64,000 bases of DNA from Acetobacteraceae bacterium (GCA_027451405.1 DAIDJM010000020.1:1-64000); one strand, 5' to 3'. Shown: positions 34,790 to 44,145, counted from the stretch's first letter. Program-made: numbers and translations. Notes: generated by a model from the letters alone, not told the origin.

Positions 34790-35809
34790 ATGAGCGAGAT
34801 CGCCTTCGCCGACCCGCGATCCACCGGAGCCCAGGTGCCCGCCACCGAGCTGCCCGACATCATGATCGACGCAAGGCAGACCTTCGGCATCGAAACCAAC
34901 ATGCAGGTGCCGGCCTACTCCGAGCCCCGCGAACACGTACCCGACCTCGACGACGCCTACCGTTTCGACCGCGACACCACGCTCGCCATCCTCGCCGGCT
35001 TCGCCCACAACCGCCGCGTCATGATCCAGGGCTATCACGGCACCGGCAAAAGCACCCACATCGAACAGGTCGCCGCCCGCCTCAACTGGCCCTGCATCCG
35101 CGTCAATCTCGACAGCCACATCAGCCGTATCGACCTGATCGGCAAGGACGCGATCGTGCTGAAAGACGGCAAACAGATCACCGAATTCCGCGAAGGCATC
35201 CTGCCCTGGGCGCTGCAACATCCCTGCGCCCTCGTCTTCGACGAATACGATGCCGGCCGCCCCGATGTGATGTTCGTCATCCAGCGCGTCCTCGAAGTCG
35301 AAGGCCGGCTCACGCTGCTCGACCAGAACCGCGTGATCCACCCCCACCCCGCCTTCCGCCTCTTCGCCACCGCCAACACGGTGGGCCTCGGCGACACGAC
35401 CGGCCTCTATCACGGCACGCAACAAATCAACCAAGGCCAGATGGACCGCTGGAACATCGTCGCCACCCTGAATTACCTGCCGCACGCCGAAGAAACCGCC
35501 ATCGTCATGGCCAAAATGGGCATCGACGCGAACGACAAACCCGCCAAACGCCAAATCGAATGCATGGTCGCCCTGGCCGACCTCACCCGCGCCGGCTTCA
35601 TCAACGGCGACCTCTCCACCGTCATGTCGCCGCGAACCGTCATCACCTGGGCCGAAAACACCAAAATCTTCGGCGACCTCGCCTACGCGTTCCGCGTGAC
35701 GTTCCTCAACAAATGCGACGAAGCGGAGCGGAGCACCGTCGCCGAATATTTCCAACGCTGCTTCAACCAGGACCTGCCGACAGGGGCCGCGGTTCGTAAA
35801 GTCATCTAG
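34790..35809 (+). CDS. cobS: aerobic cobaltochelatase subunit CobS (AAA+)
   Basis: 339 residues. CobS is the AAA+ ATPase that with CobT activates CobN to insert cobalt into hydrogenobyrinate a,c-diamide in aerobic cobalamin synthesis. Walker A is [10 protein letters not shown], Walker [11 protein letters not shown], sensor 1 [19 protein letters not shown] precedes the ATG; the frame is open upstream without a better start. Its usual partner cobT lies 1.3 kb downstream, separated by an inserted nuclease cassette. Confidence 0.95.
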   Translation: MSEIAFADPRSTGAQVPATELPDIMIDARQTFGIETNMQVPAYSEPREHVPDLDDAYRFDRDTTLAILAGFAHNRRVMIQGYHGTGKSTHIEQVAARLNWPCIRVNLDSHISRIDLIGKDAIVLKDGKQITEFREGILPWALQHPCALVFDEYDAGRPDVMFVIQRVLEVEGRLTLLDQNRVIHPHPAFRLFATANTVGLGDTTGLYHGTQQINQGQMDRWNIVATLNYLPHAEETAIVMAKMGIDANDKPAKRQIECMVALADLTRAGFINGDLSTVMSPRTVITWAENTKIFGDLAYAFRVTFLNKCDEAERSTVAEYFQRCFNQDLPTGAAVRKVI

Positions 35810-35820
35810 GCGGATAGGTG

Positions 35821-35880
35821 CCTCCGGCGGGCAGGGGCTTTGCCCCTGCACCCCACTGGGGCCGAAAGGCCCCAGACCCC
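35821..35880. repeat. family B repeat, left arm of the nuclease cassette
   Basis: Full 60-base unit: CCTCCGGCGGGCAGGGGC-TTTGCCCCTGC then ACCCCACTGGGGCCGAAAGG-CCCCAGACCCC. It begins 11 bases after the cobS stop. It faces an inverted partial copy at 37067-37087 on the far side of the two nuclease genes. Confidence 0.85.
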
Positions 35881-35906
35881 ATCTACTTTAGCCCGGGTTT
35901 CAACTC

Positions 35907-36356
35907 TTGAGCGAGCGTATCGGCGACAGCGCCGGCCTGCCGTTCCCGATCGAGCTGATGATCGAAGCCACGCCGAGGTCGCACCAGGCAAAGAACGGCC
36001 CGAGAAACGAGGCCTGGAAAGCAACCGTCAGAAAAATCGCCGAAGCCCATGTCAACGCATTGACCGAGTTTTTCGTCCTCGACCCGCGTCCGCTTGCGGT
36101 CAGTATCTACTATTTTCCACCCGTCCGAATGCAGGGCGATGTCGACAATATCGTCAAATTCATTCTCGACGGCATGGTTCACGTGCTTTATCCAAACGAT
36201 CAAGTAATAGAACGAGTAACCGTGCAGAAAATCGAGCCCGGGACCGAAGTCGTCTTCAGGAACCTTACACATACGCTTGAGCGGGCGATTGATACCGACC
36301 CACCTGTGGTTTACATTCGCATCGACGACGACCTCAGTTGGAGGGAGGTGACATGA
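35907..36356 (+). CDS. RusA-family Holliday junction resolvase-like nuclease
   Basis: 149 residues starting at TTG 35907; no ATG precedes the conserved first strand (LPFPIELMIEATPRSHQAKN), so the start is inferred. All RusA catalytic residues are visible: QGDVDNIVKFILDGM holds Asp78, Asp80 and Lys84, and YPNDQVIE carries Asp98. RusA enzymes cut four-way DNA junctions and are mostly phage-borne. A hand count of sample 60-base lines gives about 45 to 55% GC against about two thirds around it. It is coupled (ATGA) to the PD-(D/E)XK-HEPN gene. Confidence 0.82.
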   Translation: MSERIGDSAGLPFPIELMIEATPRSHQAKNGPRNEAWKATVRKIAEAHVNALTEFFVLDPRPLAVSIYYFPPVRMQGDVDNIVKFILDGMVHVLYPNDQVIERVTVQKIEPGTEVVFRNLTHTLERAIDTDPPVVYIRIDDDLSWREVT

Positions 36357-37057
36357 CGGCGCGACCAGAACCTGCCCCGCCTTCCGGGAAAGGCATCTGG
36401 GAAAGCCGCGCTCTCAGAGACCTCCGGCTCGCCTCGGAAGCCCGCGGACTCACCTTCTACGCAAACCCAGACCGCGCGGTAATTCCCGAGTTCCTGGGGA
36501 ATTACCAACCGGATGCGATCGCTCTGGGTCCGGAAGGCGGCGTCGTCATCGAAATAAAAAACCAGAGGAGCGGTGCTGCCAAAGCGGCCCTTGCTGAGAT
36601 TTCCCAGAGGGTTGCTGGCCAGAAAGGTTGGGAGTTCCGTGTGATCTATCTCAATCCCCCCGCCAATGAGGTGCCGCCAATCACCAGGCCTTCTGCGAAG
36701 GAGATACGAGCGGCGATCGACGAAGCCATATCGCTGCGAGACAGCCAGCACTATGCAGCGGCTTTCGTGACCGCCTGGGCGACTCTGGAAGCACTCACGC
36801 GCGTCGCGAGAGCCAGCGCAGAGGATACCTGGAACCCAATCTCGCCCTTGCAAACTGTCCAGCTGCTGGCTGAGGACGGTTTCCTCGAAAACGAGACTGC
36901 CGCTCGCCTTCGCGATTTCGCCAGGCTCCGCAACGCAATTGTCCACGGCGATTTGTCCGTTAAGGTCGGACGGGAGCCGGTCGAAGAATTGATCCGGCAA
37001 TTGCAAGCCATTGCATCGGAGGTCGGCGCGTCAGCCGAAGAATCGCTGAACCACTAG
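36353..37057 (+). CDS. fused restriction-endonuclease-like (AHJR-like) and HEPN-domain protein
   Basis: 234 residues. The ATG follows GGAGGTGAC, an excellent ribosome site inside the end of the RusA-like gene. Residues about 20-105 form a PD-(D/E)XK-like fold: [18 protein letters not shown] (Asp54) and [10 protein letters not shown] (Glu67, Lys69). Residues about 125-225 are a four-helix HEPN domain with the canonical Rx4H RNase motif RLRNAIVHG (Arg193, His198). HEPN proteins are ribonucleases or nucleic-acid-binding partners in conflict systems. The combination with RusA suggests defence or mobile-element use; this is inference. Confidence 0.75.
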   Translation: MTARPEPAPPSGKGIWESRALRDLRLASEARGLTFYANPDRAVIPEFLGNYQPDAIALGPEGGVVIEIKNQRSGAAKAALAEISQRVAGQKGWEFRVIYLNPPANEVPPITRPSAKEIRAAIDEAISLRDSQHYAAAFVTAWATLEALTRVARASAEDTWNPISPLQTVQLLAEDGFLENETAARLRDFARLRNAIVHGDLSVKVGREPVEELIRQLQAIASEVGASAEESLNH

Positions 37058-37066
37058 CGTTCGGCG

Positions 37067-37087
37067 GCGCCCCTGCCCGCCGGAGGC
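37067..37087. repeat. family B repeat, right (inverted, partial) arm supplying the cobT ribosome site
   Basis: GCGCCCCTGCCCGCCGGAGG is the outer end of family B in inverse orientation to 35821-35880. Its GGAGG at 37082-37086 lies 5 bases before the cobT ATG. Confidence 0.75.
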
Positions 37088-37091
37088 ACGC

Positions 37092-38960
37092 ATGACCAGT
37101 AAAACCGACGACACCCGCGCCGAGGATTTCAAGCGCGCCACCGCCGGCGCGCTCCGCGCCATGGCGGGCTCCCCCGAGGTTCAGGTCGCCTTCCAGGCCG
37201 GCCCGACGGGTCTTGCCGGCAAGCGCGCCCGCCTGCCGGCCCCTTCCCGCGCGCTCCCCGAGCCCGAGCTACGCCGGCTCCGCGGTGCCGCCGACAGTAT
37301 GGCGCTTCGGCTGCGGCATCACGACGACGCGGTCCATGCCTCGCGGCTACCCAATGAGCGCGATGCCCGCACCATCTACGATGCGCTGGAACAGGCACGG
37401 GTCGAGACGGTGGGCAGCCGCCACATGGCGGGTGTGTCCGCGAATCTTCGCGCCCGCCTCACCGAGAACTGCGAGTCCGAGGGCACGGAGCGCATGACGC
37501 GCCGCGAGCAATTGCCGCCGGCTTCGGCGCTGGCGCTGCTGGCCCGCGAGCGCATGAGCGGCGAGACCGCGCCGAAGCCTGTGCAGCGTGTGCTCGATCT
37601 TTGGCGCGACACGCTGACCGACGCGGCGCGCGAGGCGCTGGATGAGATGGCGCGCACCCAGAACGATCAGGATGCGTTTGCCCGCGCCGCGCGCCACCTG
37701 CTGGCCGCGCTCGATTATGCGCCCGCCGAAACCGAGGCCGAGCCGCAGCCCGATCCGGAATCGGAACAGACCGGCGAGCAAAGCGGCGCCCAGGACCAGG
37801 CCGAGCAATCCCCGCAGGAAAGCACGGCCGAGCCCGAACCGATGCTCGCCGCCAGCACGGAGACCGAAAGCGAGGCCGGTGAGGAACAGGCGGAAGCCGA
37901 GGCCGAAGCGGAGGCCGAGGCCGGCAGCGACGAAAGCCCCGCCGGCCCGCAGCAGCGCCGCGAACCGCCGGAGCCGCTCGAGAAAACCCAGTATCATGCC
38001 TACACGCGCACCTTCGACGAGGAAATCGCGGCCGAGGATCTGTGCGACGCCGACGAGCTCACGCGCCTGCGCCAGTTGCTCGATCAGCAACTGCAACATC
38101 TGCAGGGCGTCGTCTCCCGCCTCGCCAACCGGCTGCAGCGTCGCCTCATGGCGCAGCAGACCCGCGCCTGGGACTTCGATCTCGAGGAAGGCATGCTCGA
38201 TGCCGGCCGGCTCGCGCGCGTCATCGTCAACCCGATGCAGTCGCTGTCCTACAAGCGCGAGCGCGAAACCGATTTCCGCGACACGGTCGTGACCTTGCTG
38301 CTCGACAATTCTGGCTCGATGCGCGGCCGTCCGATCACGGTCGCCGCGATGTGCGGTGACATCCTCGCCCGCACGCTCGAGCGCTGCGGCGTGAAGGTGG
38401 AAATCCTCGGCTTCACCACCCGCGCCTGGAAAGGCGGCCAATCCCGCGAGCGCTGGGTGCATGACGGCAAGCCCCGCGACCCCGGCCGCCTCAACGATCT
38501 CCGCCACATCATCTACAAATCCGCCGATGCCCCCTGGCGCCGCGCCCGCAAGAATCTCGGCCTCATGCTGCGCGAAGGGCTGCTCAAGGAAAACATCGAC
38601 GGCGAAGCCCTGCTCTGGGCCTATCGCCGCCTCGTCGCACGCCCGGAGCATCGTCGCATCCTGATGGTCATCAGCGACGGCGCCCCGGTCGACGACAGCA
38701 CGCTCTCGGTCAATCCCGGCAACTATCTCGAGCGCCATCTGCGCCAGGTGATCCACGAAATCGAAAGCCGAGACTTCATCGAACTGATCGCGATCGGGAT
38801 CGGCCACGACGTCACCCGCTACTACCGCCGCGCCGTCACCATCGTCGATGCCGAGGAGCTCGGCGGCACGATGATGAAAAAACTCGCCGAACTCTTCGAC
38901 GAGGACGCCGCCGAAGCCTGGATCCGCTCCACCCTGGAACGCTCTGCTATCGTCATATAA
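37092..38960 (+). CDS. cobT: aerobic cobaltochelatase subunit CobT
   Basis: 622 residues. The N-terminal domain (about 1-210) is followed by a long acidic Glu/Ala-rich segment (about 215-305, with [19 protein letters not shown]), then a C-terminal vWA domain with the MIDAS motif [13 protein letters not shown]. This is the CobT layout; CobT binds CobS rings and CobN. The ribosome site GGAGG comes from an adjoining family B repeat end. Cobalt insertion into corrin occurs in the cytosol. Confidence 0.95.
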   Translation: MTSKTDDTRAEDFKRATAGALRAMAGSPEVQVAFQAGPTGLAGKRARLPAPSRALPEPELRRLRGAADSMALRLRHHDDAVHASRLPNERDARTIYDALEQARVETVGSRHMAGVSANLRARLTENCESEGTERMTRREQLPPASALALLARERMSGETAPKPVQRVLDLWRDTLTDAAREALDEMARTQNDQDAFARAARHLLAALDYAPAETEAEPQPDPESEQTGEQSGAQDQAEQSPQESTAEPEPMLAASTETESEAGEEQAEAEAEAEAEAGSDESPAGPQQRREPPEPLEKTQYHAYTRTFDEEIAAEDLCDADELTRLRQLLDQQLQHLQGVVSRLANRLQRRLMAQQTRAWDFDLEEGMLDAGRLARVIVNPMQSLSYKRERETDFRDTVVTLLLDNSGSMRGRPITVAAMCGDILARTLERCGVKVEILGFTTRAWKGGQSRERWVHDGKPRDPGRLNDLRHIIYKSADAPWRRARKNLGLMLREGLLKENIDGEALLWAYRRLVARPEHRRILMVISDGAPVDDSTLSVNPGNYLERHLRQVIHEIESRDFIELIAIGIGHDVTRYYRRAVTIVDAEELGGTMMKKLAELFDEDAAEAWIRSTLERSAIVI

Positions 38961-38970
38961 GCGAAGGATT

Positions 38971-39169
38971 CTTCTTTTTCTGAAGAAAAAGAAGCAAAAA
39001 GACTTTATCTGTTTGGGGCCGAGTTCGTTTCAACGTCATTGCGAGGCGCGAAGCGCCGCGGCAATCCAGTGCGCCCCCACGCAACCACCCCCTTCGCATA
39101 AGACTCTGTCCTCCCCACACCCCGCCCACAAACCAAAAGTTTTTTGGTTCTTTTTTTCAAAAAAGAACC
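38971..39169. repeat. family A repeat, copy 4, with a nested palindrome
   Basis: The left hairpin CTTCTTTTTCTG/AAGAAAAAGAAG is at 38971-38994. The right hairpin GGTTCTTTTTTTCAAAAAAG-AACC is at 39146-39169. The arm types are swapped relative to copy 1. Between them sits an unrelated short palindrome (39034-39070). Confidence 0.8.
39034..39070. repeat. dispersed CATTGCGAGG...GGCAATCCAG palindrome
   Basis: CGTCATTGCGAGGCGCGAAG and CGCCGCGGCAATCCAG form the widely distributed REP-like palindrome with the inner stem GGCGCGAAGCGCC. Similar sequences occur in many proteobacterial genomes. Here it is nested in the core of a family A repeat. Confidence 0.7.
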
Positions 39170-39180
39170 CCTTTCCCCCC

Positions 39181-39209
39181 TTGACACTGTTCCTCTTTTG
39201 TTCGATAAA
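39181..39209 (+). promoter_or_regulatory. sigma-70-type promoter giving a likely leaderless transcript
   Basis: TTGACA (39181-39186) and GATAAA (39204-39209) are separated by 17 bases. A start about 7 bases after the -10 falls at or next to the GTG at 39217. No Shine-Dalgarno can be present. Confidence 0.55.
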
Positions 39210-39216
39210 CCCGCCC

Positions 39217-39819
39217 GTGCAGATCACGCACCTCACCAGCCTCGTCCGCTCTCTCATCGCCGTCTTCCGCAGGCTCTCAGACGCCGTCTCGGACGCTGCG
39301 AAACCCGCCGATTCCAAAACCCGCTTCGCCCGCATCGCGGCCGCCTGGTTCTGGCTCGACACCAAACTGAAGGCGGTCGCCGAACTCACCCTCAAACTCC
39401 AGACCGGCAAGCTCCGCCCCCTGCGCCCGGCCACGCGAACCCAAAGCCGCAAGCCCGCGAAGCGCGACGAAGGGCGCCTGCCCCCACTCCGCTACGGCCC
39501 CGGCTGGTTTCCGAACGAAATCCCGGACTGCGCCCCCGCCATCGCCGAATTCGAGGCCCAGCTCGCCGACCCCGAATTCCGCGCCCTGCTCGAAGCCGAG
39601 CCTGCCCGCTACGGCCGCCTGCTCCGCCCCGTCTGCCGCGCGCTCGGCCTCACGCCCCCCGAACCGCTCCGCAATCCCCCGCCCCGCGCGACGGCGCCCA
39701 CCGAAGCCGCCGAGAAGCCGCCGGCCCCGCCGCCCCCCGGCGACTGGACCGTCCCCCACGCCTCCCTGCCCCGCCGCGGCGACCCCGAATTCGACGCCCT
39801 CTCGCCAAAAATCGCCTGA
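39217..39819 (+). CDS. hypothetical protein, Pro-rich, GTG start
   Basis: 200 residues from GTG 39217 (MQITHLTSLVRSLIAVFRRL). The N-terminal half is helical and basic; a Trp-rich central part (LPPLRYGPGWFPNEIPDC) leads to a proline-rich tail ending PRRGDPEFDALSPKIA. Similar small proteins of unknown function occur in Acetobacteraceae. There is no signal peptide, although the first helix is amphipathic. The start is chosen from the promoter fit; the open frame upstream runs through a repeat. Confidence 0.65.
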   Translation: MQITHLTSLVRSLIAVFRRLSDAVSDAAKPADSKTRFARIAAAWFWLDTKLKAVAELTLKLQTGKLRPLRPATRTQSRKPAKRDEGRLPPLRYGPGWFPNEIPDCAPAIAEFEAQLADPEFRALLEAEPARYGRLLRPVCRALGLTPPEPLRNPPPRATAPTEAAEKPPAPPPPGDWTVPHASLPRRGDPEFDALSPKIA

Positions 39820-39870
39820 AACCGCTCAGCCCTTTCGCTCGCGCTTTTTGTTGCGCTTTCGCAACATAAT

Positions 39871-40542
39871 CTAGACTTCGAGTTCCTCCGGCCGCAGCAC
39901 CACCACGCGCCCCCCATCGCGCGCCACCACCCCCGCTGCCTCCAGCGCCCGCAATTCCCGGTTCACCGTCTCCCGCGAGGTGCCCGCCAGCATCGCGAGA
40001 TCGCGCTGCGACAATTTCACCCCGATCCGCACGCCGCTCCCTTCCGCCACCCCGAAATTACGCGCCAGCCGCAGCAGAACCCGCCCGATCCGCGCCGGCA
40101 CATCGAGCAGCGCCACGTCCTCGAGCGTTTCGTTCGCGTCCCGCAATCGCCGCACCAGAACCGCCATCAGCCGCAGGCAAAGCTCCGCATCCCGCCGCAG
40201 CATCTCGAGAAACAAACGCCGCTCCACGAACAGCAGCGTGCAGGCCTCCATCGCCGTGACATCCGCGCTGCGTTCCCGTCCATCGAGCAGCGCCATCTCG
40301 CCCAGCACCTCCCCGGGCCCCAGCATCCCGAGCGTCACCTCGCCCCCCTCGGCCGAGACCACGCTGACGCGCAACCGTCCCTCCACCACCACGAACAGTC
40401 CCGTGCTCGGATCGCCCCGCCGGATCAGCGTCTCCCCCGCCGCGATCCGCCGCCGCGCCGCCCGCGCCAGCATCGCCTCGATCGCCGCGTCGCCCAGCGC
40501 GCGAAACAACTCGCTCCGCCCCAATGCCTCGCGCTCGCTCAA
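39871..40542 (-). CDS. Crp/Fnr-family transcriptional regulator
   Basis: 223 residues. The cyclic-nucleotide-binding jelly roll (about 14-125, with GDPSTGLFVVVEGRLRVS and LGEMALLDGRERSADVTAME) is followed by a hinge helix and a Crp-type helix-turn-helix (LSQRDLAMLAGTSRETVNRE-LRALEAAG). The GEMALLDGxxRSA element is the cAMP phosphate-binding cassette (E..R-S), so nucleotide binding is plausible; no Fnr cysteines are present. It is divergent from the cyclase gene, 34 bases between starts, and is a natural cAMP receptor for it. Confidence 0.9.
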   Translation of the reverse strand: MSEREALGRSELFRALGDAAIEAMLARAARRRIAAGETLIRRGDPSTGLFVVVEGRLRVSVVSAEGGEVTLGMLGPGEVLGEMALLDGRERSADVTAMEACTLLFVERRLFLEMLRRDAELCLRLMAVLVRRLRDANETLEDVALLDVPARIGRVLLRLARNFGVAEGSGVRIGVKLSQRDLAMLAGTSRETVNRELRALEAAGVVARDGGRVVVLRPEELEV

Positions 40543-40576
40543 CCGATCTCTCCCCGCCCGCTCCGCGACTCATGCT

Positions 40577-42313
40577 ATGGCCTGTCCCATGTCCCCCGGC
40601 CAGCCCTGGTATCCCGGCTCCCCGCTCCGCCGCCTCCGCCTCGCGAGCGGCACGATCCTCTTCGTCTACGTAACAACACACCTGATCGATCACGCCCTCT
40701 GCAACGCCTCCTACCGCGTCGCCGACATCATGCTGCTCGGCCAGAAATGGGTCTGGCAGGGCATCATCGGCACCACGCTGCTCTATTCCGCCCTCGTAAT
40801 CCACATGGGCCTCGGTCTCTTCGCCCTCTACGACCGCCGCAATTTCCTGTGGAGCAAGGCCGAATTCCTGCAGATCATCCTCGGCCTCGCCTTCCCCGCC
40901 CTGCTGGCAAACCACCTCTCGGTCACGCGAACCGCCTGGCTGCTCTACGGCCTCAACAAAGACTACATCGCCGAGCTCAATTCCCTCTGGATCTCCGCCC
41001 CGCGCACCGGCTGGCTGCAGATCGCGGTCCTGATCGCCGCCTGGTCCCACGCCTGCCTCGGTTACGGCTTCCTGCTGCGGCTGCGCCGCAGCGCGCCCCG
41101 AATCCGGCCCATCCTGCTGGCGGTGGCGATCCTGCTGCCGGCCCTCGCCCTGCTCGGCTACGTCCAGGGCGGCCGCGAGGTCGCCCGGGCGCTGGCCGCC
41201 GAGCCGCATTTCCGCATCGTCCATCTCGGCCCCGAAGTGGTCGGCACCAAGCCGCAGGTCGCCCATCTCGCCTGGCTCCGCGACCATTTCCTGATGCTCT
41301 ACGGCGCCCTCATCGTCCTGGTCCTGATGGCGCGCGGCGTCCGCCGCGTCGCCGAGCTTCGCGCCGGCATCATCGAAATCCGCTATCCGGACGGCCGCCG
41401 TGCCCGTGTCGCCCCGGGCCTGTCCGTGCTCGATGCCAGCCGCCTGCACCGCATCCCCCACGCCTCGGTCTGCGGCGGCCGGGCCCGCTGCTCCACCTGC
41501 CGCATCCGCATCGCCCGCAGCGACGACCCGTTGCCGCCCCCCGCCCCGCATGAGCTCGCGGTCCTCACCGGCATCGGCGCCGACCCCGCCCATATCCGCC
41601 TCGCCTGCCAGCTCCGCCCCACCGCCAGCCTCACGGTCCTGCCGCTCATCCCGCCCGCGGTCGCGCTCGATTTCGTGATCGGCCGCGCCCCGCGCACCCC
41701 GGGCGAGGAACGGTTCGTCGCGGCCCTATTCGTCGATCTGCGCGGCTCGACCCGGCTCGCCGAACGCCGCACCCCGTTCGACAGCGTCTTCCTGCTCGGC
41801 CGTTTCATCGACGCGGTCTCCCGCGCGATCGTCGCGAGCGGCGGCCGCCCCGTCCAATTCCTGGGCGACGGCGTGCTGGCCCTGTTCGGCCTCGAGACGC
41901 CGCCCGCCGAAGCCTGCTCGGAGGCGCTGCGCGCGCTCGATGTTCTGGCGGCCGAACTGTCCTCCGTCGCCGACCTCTTCCGTCAGGAAGCCGGCGTGGA
42001 ACTCCGCTACGGCGCCGGCCTGCATTGCGGCCGCACGATCGTCGGCGAAATCGGCTTCGCCGACCAGGTTGCCTTCACGGCGCTCGGCGAAACCGTCAAC
42101 ATCGCCCACCGTCTCCAGGAAATGGCCCGCGACTTCGAGGCCACCGCGATCGTCTCGGACGCCGTCTTCGCGACCGCCGGCATGCCCGCCCACGCTTGGG
42201 CGGGCACCGAGATACCGATCCGCGGCCGCGAGGGCCGGCTAGAGGTCCGCATCATCCGCGAACCGGCGCTCGCCGGCCGCGAAGATCAGGGCGCGCAGGC
42301 CGCCGCGCCGTAA
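40577..42313 (+). CDS. membrane-anchored cytochrome-b-like / [2Fe-2S] class III nucleotide cyclase
   Basis: 578 residues from MACPMSPGQPWYPG (a second ATG follows at 40589). The membrane part (about 20-250) has six spans with His pairs (THLIDHALC, HMGLGLF, NHLSVTR, WSHACLG, HFLMLYG) resembling the haem-binding anchor of Sinorhizobium CyaC-type cyclases. A ferredoxin domain (about 275-360) has CGGRARCSTC and a distal ACQL. The cyclase domain (about 380-560) has VDLRGSTRL, QFLGDGVLALFG and ALGETVNIAHRLQ. The usual substrate Lys before FxGD is Gln. It overlaps the GH72-like gene by 28 bases, convergent. Confidence 0.83.
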   Translation: MACPMSPGQPWYPGSPLRRLRLASGTILFVYVTTHLIDHALCNASYRVADIMLLGQKWVWQGIIGTTLLYSALVIHMGLGLFALYDRRNFLWSKAEFLQIILGLAFPALLANHLSVTRTAWLLYGLNKDYIAELNSLWISAPRTGWLQIAVLIAAWSHACLGYGFLLRLRRSAPRIRPILLAVAILLPALALLGYVQGGREVARALAAEPHFRIVHLGPEVVGTKPQVAHLAWLRDHFLMLYGALIVLVLMARGVRRVAELRAGIIEIRYPDGRRARVAPGLSVLDASRLHRIPHASVCGGRARCSTCRIRIARSDDPLPPPAPHELAVLTGIGADPAHIRLACQLRPTASLTVLPLIPPAVALDFVIGRAPRTPGEERFVAALFVDLRGSTRLAERRTPFDSVFLLGRFIDAVSRAIVASGGRPVQFLGDGVLALFGLETPPAEACSEALRALDVLAAELSSVADLFRQEAGVELRYGAGLHCGRTIVGEIGFADQVAFTALGETVNIAHRLQEMARDFEATAIVSDAVFATAGMPAHAWAGTEIPIRGREGRLEVRIIREPALAGREDQGAQAAAP

Positions 42314-44145
42314 TCCTGGCAAATCGCAACGATCGCGGCCCGTGGTTCGAGCGTATCCGGCCCGCCATTCAGCTTGCCGGTAAACGGATTGACCACGGGA
42401 TCGCTCGCCTTGCGGCCGTTCGGTTTGGCACCGGTCACGCCGAACCATTCCTCATCGCCCCAGCCGCCCGGAAACGTGGCGTTCGCCGCCCCCGTGTTGC
42501 ACGCCATCGCCGGGCAGGACGTGCATTCATCGGTGCCGCTGATGCTGTGGAAGAACGGATATTTCTCGTTGCCCTTCCACCACTCGTCACGCCACTCGAA
42601 CGCAAACCCCCCGGAATTGAATTTCCGGGCATGCACCGGCGCATTCGGATCGACCCGGTAGGCCGCCGCGGTCTTGAGAAAGCTATCCAGCCAGTCCGCC
42701 TGGAGCGCGGCCTTGAGCGGTTGCCCCGCCGTGCTGCCCGGGAAATAAACGGTCAGCCCCGACGGCATGAGATAGGCCCCGTTCCGCGCCGGCATCACGT
42801 GTCCGATCGTCATCTGCGCGGCATATTCCGCCTCCGGTCCCTTTCCTCCCGGCCCCGGCGGCGGACCGAGCTGGCTGGACGCCAGGCATTGCGGTGGCGG
42901 CGGGTTGGGATTCCAAAGCTCGTTCGGCTCCGACCAGGCCAGCGGATAGGAGGTGTTCGAGATGGCCGAGTTCGGCTCATGCGTATCCGCGGGCGTGCCG
43001 AACTCGCCAAACAACAGCGGCTTCTTGCAGGAAGACCCGTCCGGCCGTGTGCATTCCACCACGTTCTTGCCGAATGTCTGGAACAGCGTGCCGTCCACGG
43101 AGGGATTGTTATACGGATTGAACCCGTAAACGTCGTTGCTGTAGAGTTGCGGCCCGCGCAGCCCGGTGCCGCTCACCATCGCGTTGTAGTCCGGCGTGTC
43201 ATGAAACACCGTCATGGTCAGCTTGTCGGGTGCGCTGGCCTTCACCACCTGCCCGATATCGTTGACCACATCCCAGAATAGCTTGTTCGGCGTGGTTCCC
43301 GCGGTGTCGATCTCGTTGCCGACGACGAAGCCCATCACCGCCGGATGGTTGCCATACATCTTCGCCAGCCATTTGGCGGTATAGCGATAGAACTGAACAT
43401 AAGCCGCCTCGTCCGCCGGCGGCGTGCCCGGCAGCACGATATCGAGCGGCAAGGAGATACCGATCCAGATATAGATCGGGTTGACGCCGTTGTTCCAGAG
43501 ACGGTCGAGAAACGCCGTGTGCGACCGGTGCACGAAAGCATATACGCCGTTGTTGTTCGGCATGCAGAACTGCACGTCCGCCGTCTCGTTGGCCTTGGCC
43601 CTGAAATCGATCTGCGGCCAATATTGCACGGTGCCCAGCGCCGGCCCGCCTTGCGCGAATTGCGGCTCCGCCTTCCACATGCCGTAGGTGCGAATGCCGT
43701 TCACCCCAAGCGCGCGCAGGGTTTTCACGTCGCGATCCCAAAGCGGTTTCCACACGTCGGTGTCGCTCGTGTAGAAAAAATCATTGTAGGGCGGAAAGCT
43801 CGCGGCCCCGCCGATCTGCGTCGGCTCGTAATTCACGCCATGCACGATGAAAGGAACGGTCGGCGTCACTTGCGACGCGGTCTTGATGCGCTGCTCGATT
43901 TCGATGCCGTTGACGACGCGCCACACCGTGTGCGTGCCCGCATAGGGCAGCGCCGGATCGCTCGGATAGGTACCGTCCGCGTTCGGCATCAGCGGCGGAT
44001 TGGGCGTGGCAAGCGGCGCCTGGCAATTCGGGAAAGCAGCCCTGGCCGGCCCGCTCGCCAGCCCAAGACAGGCCAGCGCCGTGGCGGCGAGCGCGATCCG
44101 CCGGCATGTGCCCGCCGGGGCGATGCCGCTTCGCGACGAGTTCAT
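42286..44145 (-). CDS. secreted glycoside hydrolase-like protein (GH72/GH2-type TIM barrel)
   Basis: 619 residues from MNSSRSGIAPAGTCRRIALA; GAGG lies about 9 bases upstream of this ATG. After the signal peptide, HGVNYEPTQIGG, LRALGVNGIRTYGMW, VVGNEIDTA (acid/base Glu) and LLFGEFGTP (nucleophile Glu) follow the order of GH72-like beta-1,3-glucanosyltransferases and related clan A barrels. The C-terminal region is Cys-rich. In bacteria such proteins remodel beta-glucans. Together with GH5 and GH16 this is the third glucan-active enzyme here. Confidence 0.72.
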   Translation of the reverse strand: MNSSRSGIAPAGTCRRIALAATALACLGLASGPARAAFPNCQAPLATPNPPLMPNADGTYPSDPALPYAGTHTVWRVVNGIEIEQRIKTASQVTPTVPFIVHGVNYEPTQIGGAASFPPYNDFFYTSDTDVWKPLWDRDVKTLRALGVNGIRTYGMWKAEPQFAQGGPALGTVQYWPQIDFRAKANETADVQFCMPNNNGVYAFVHRSHTAFLDRLWNNGVNPIYIWIGISLPLDIVLPGTPPADEAAYVQFYRYTAKWLAKMYGNHPAVMGFVVGNEIDTAGTTPNKLFWDVVNDIGQVVKASAPDKLTMTVFHDTPDYNAMVSGTGLRGPQLYSNDVYGFNPYNNPSVDGTLFQTFGKNVVECTRPDGSSCKKPLLFGEFGTPADTHEPNSAISNTSYPLAWSEPNELWNPNPPPPQCLASSQLGPPPGPGGKGPEAEYAAQMTIGHVMPARNGAYLMPSGLTVYFPGSTAGQPLKAALQADWLDSFLKTAAAYRVDPNAPVHARKFNSGGFAFEWRDEWWKGNEKYPFFHSISGTDECTSCPAMACNTGAANATFPGGWGDEEWFGVTGAKPNGRKASDPVVNPFTGKLNGGPDTLEPRAAIVAICQDYGAAACAP

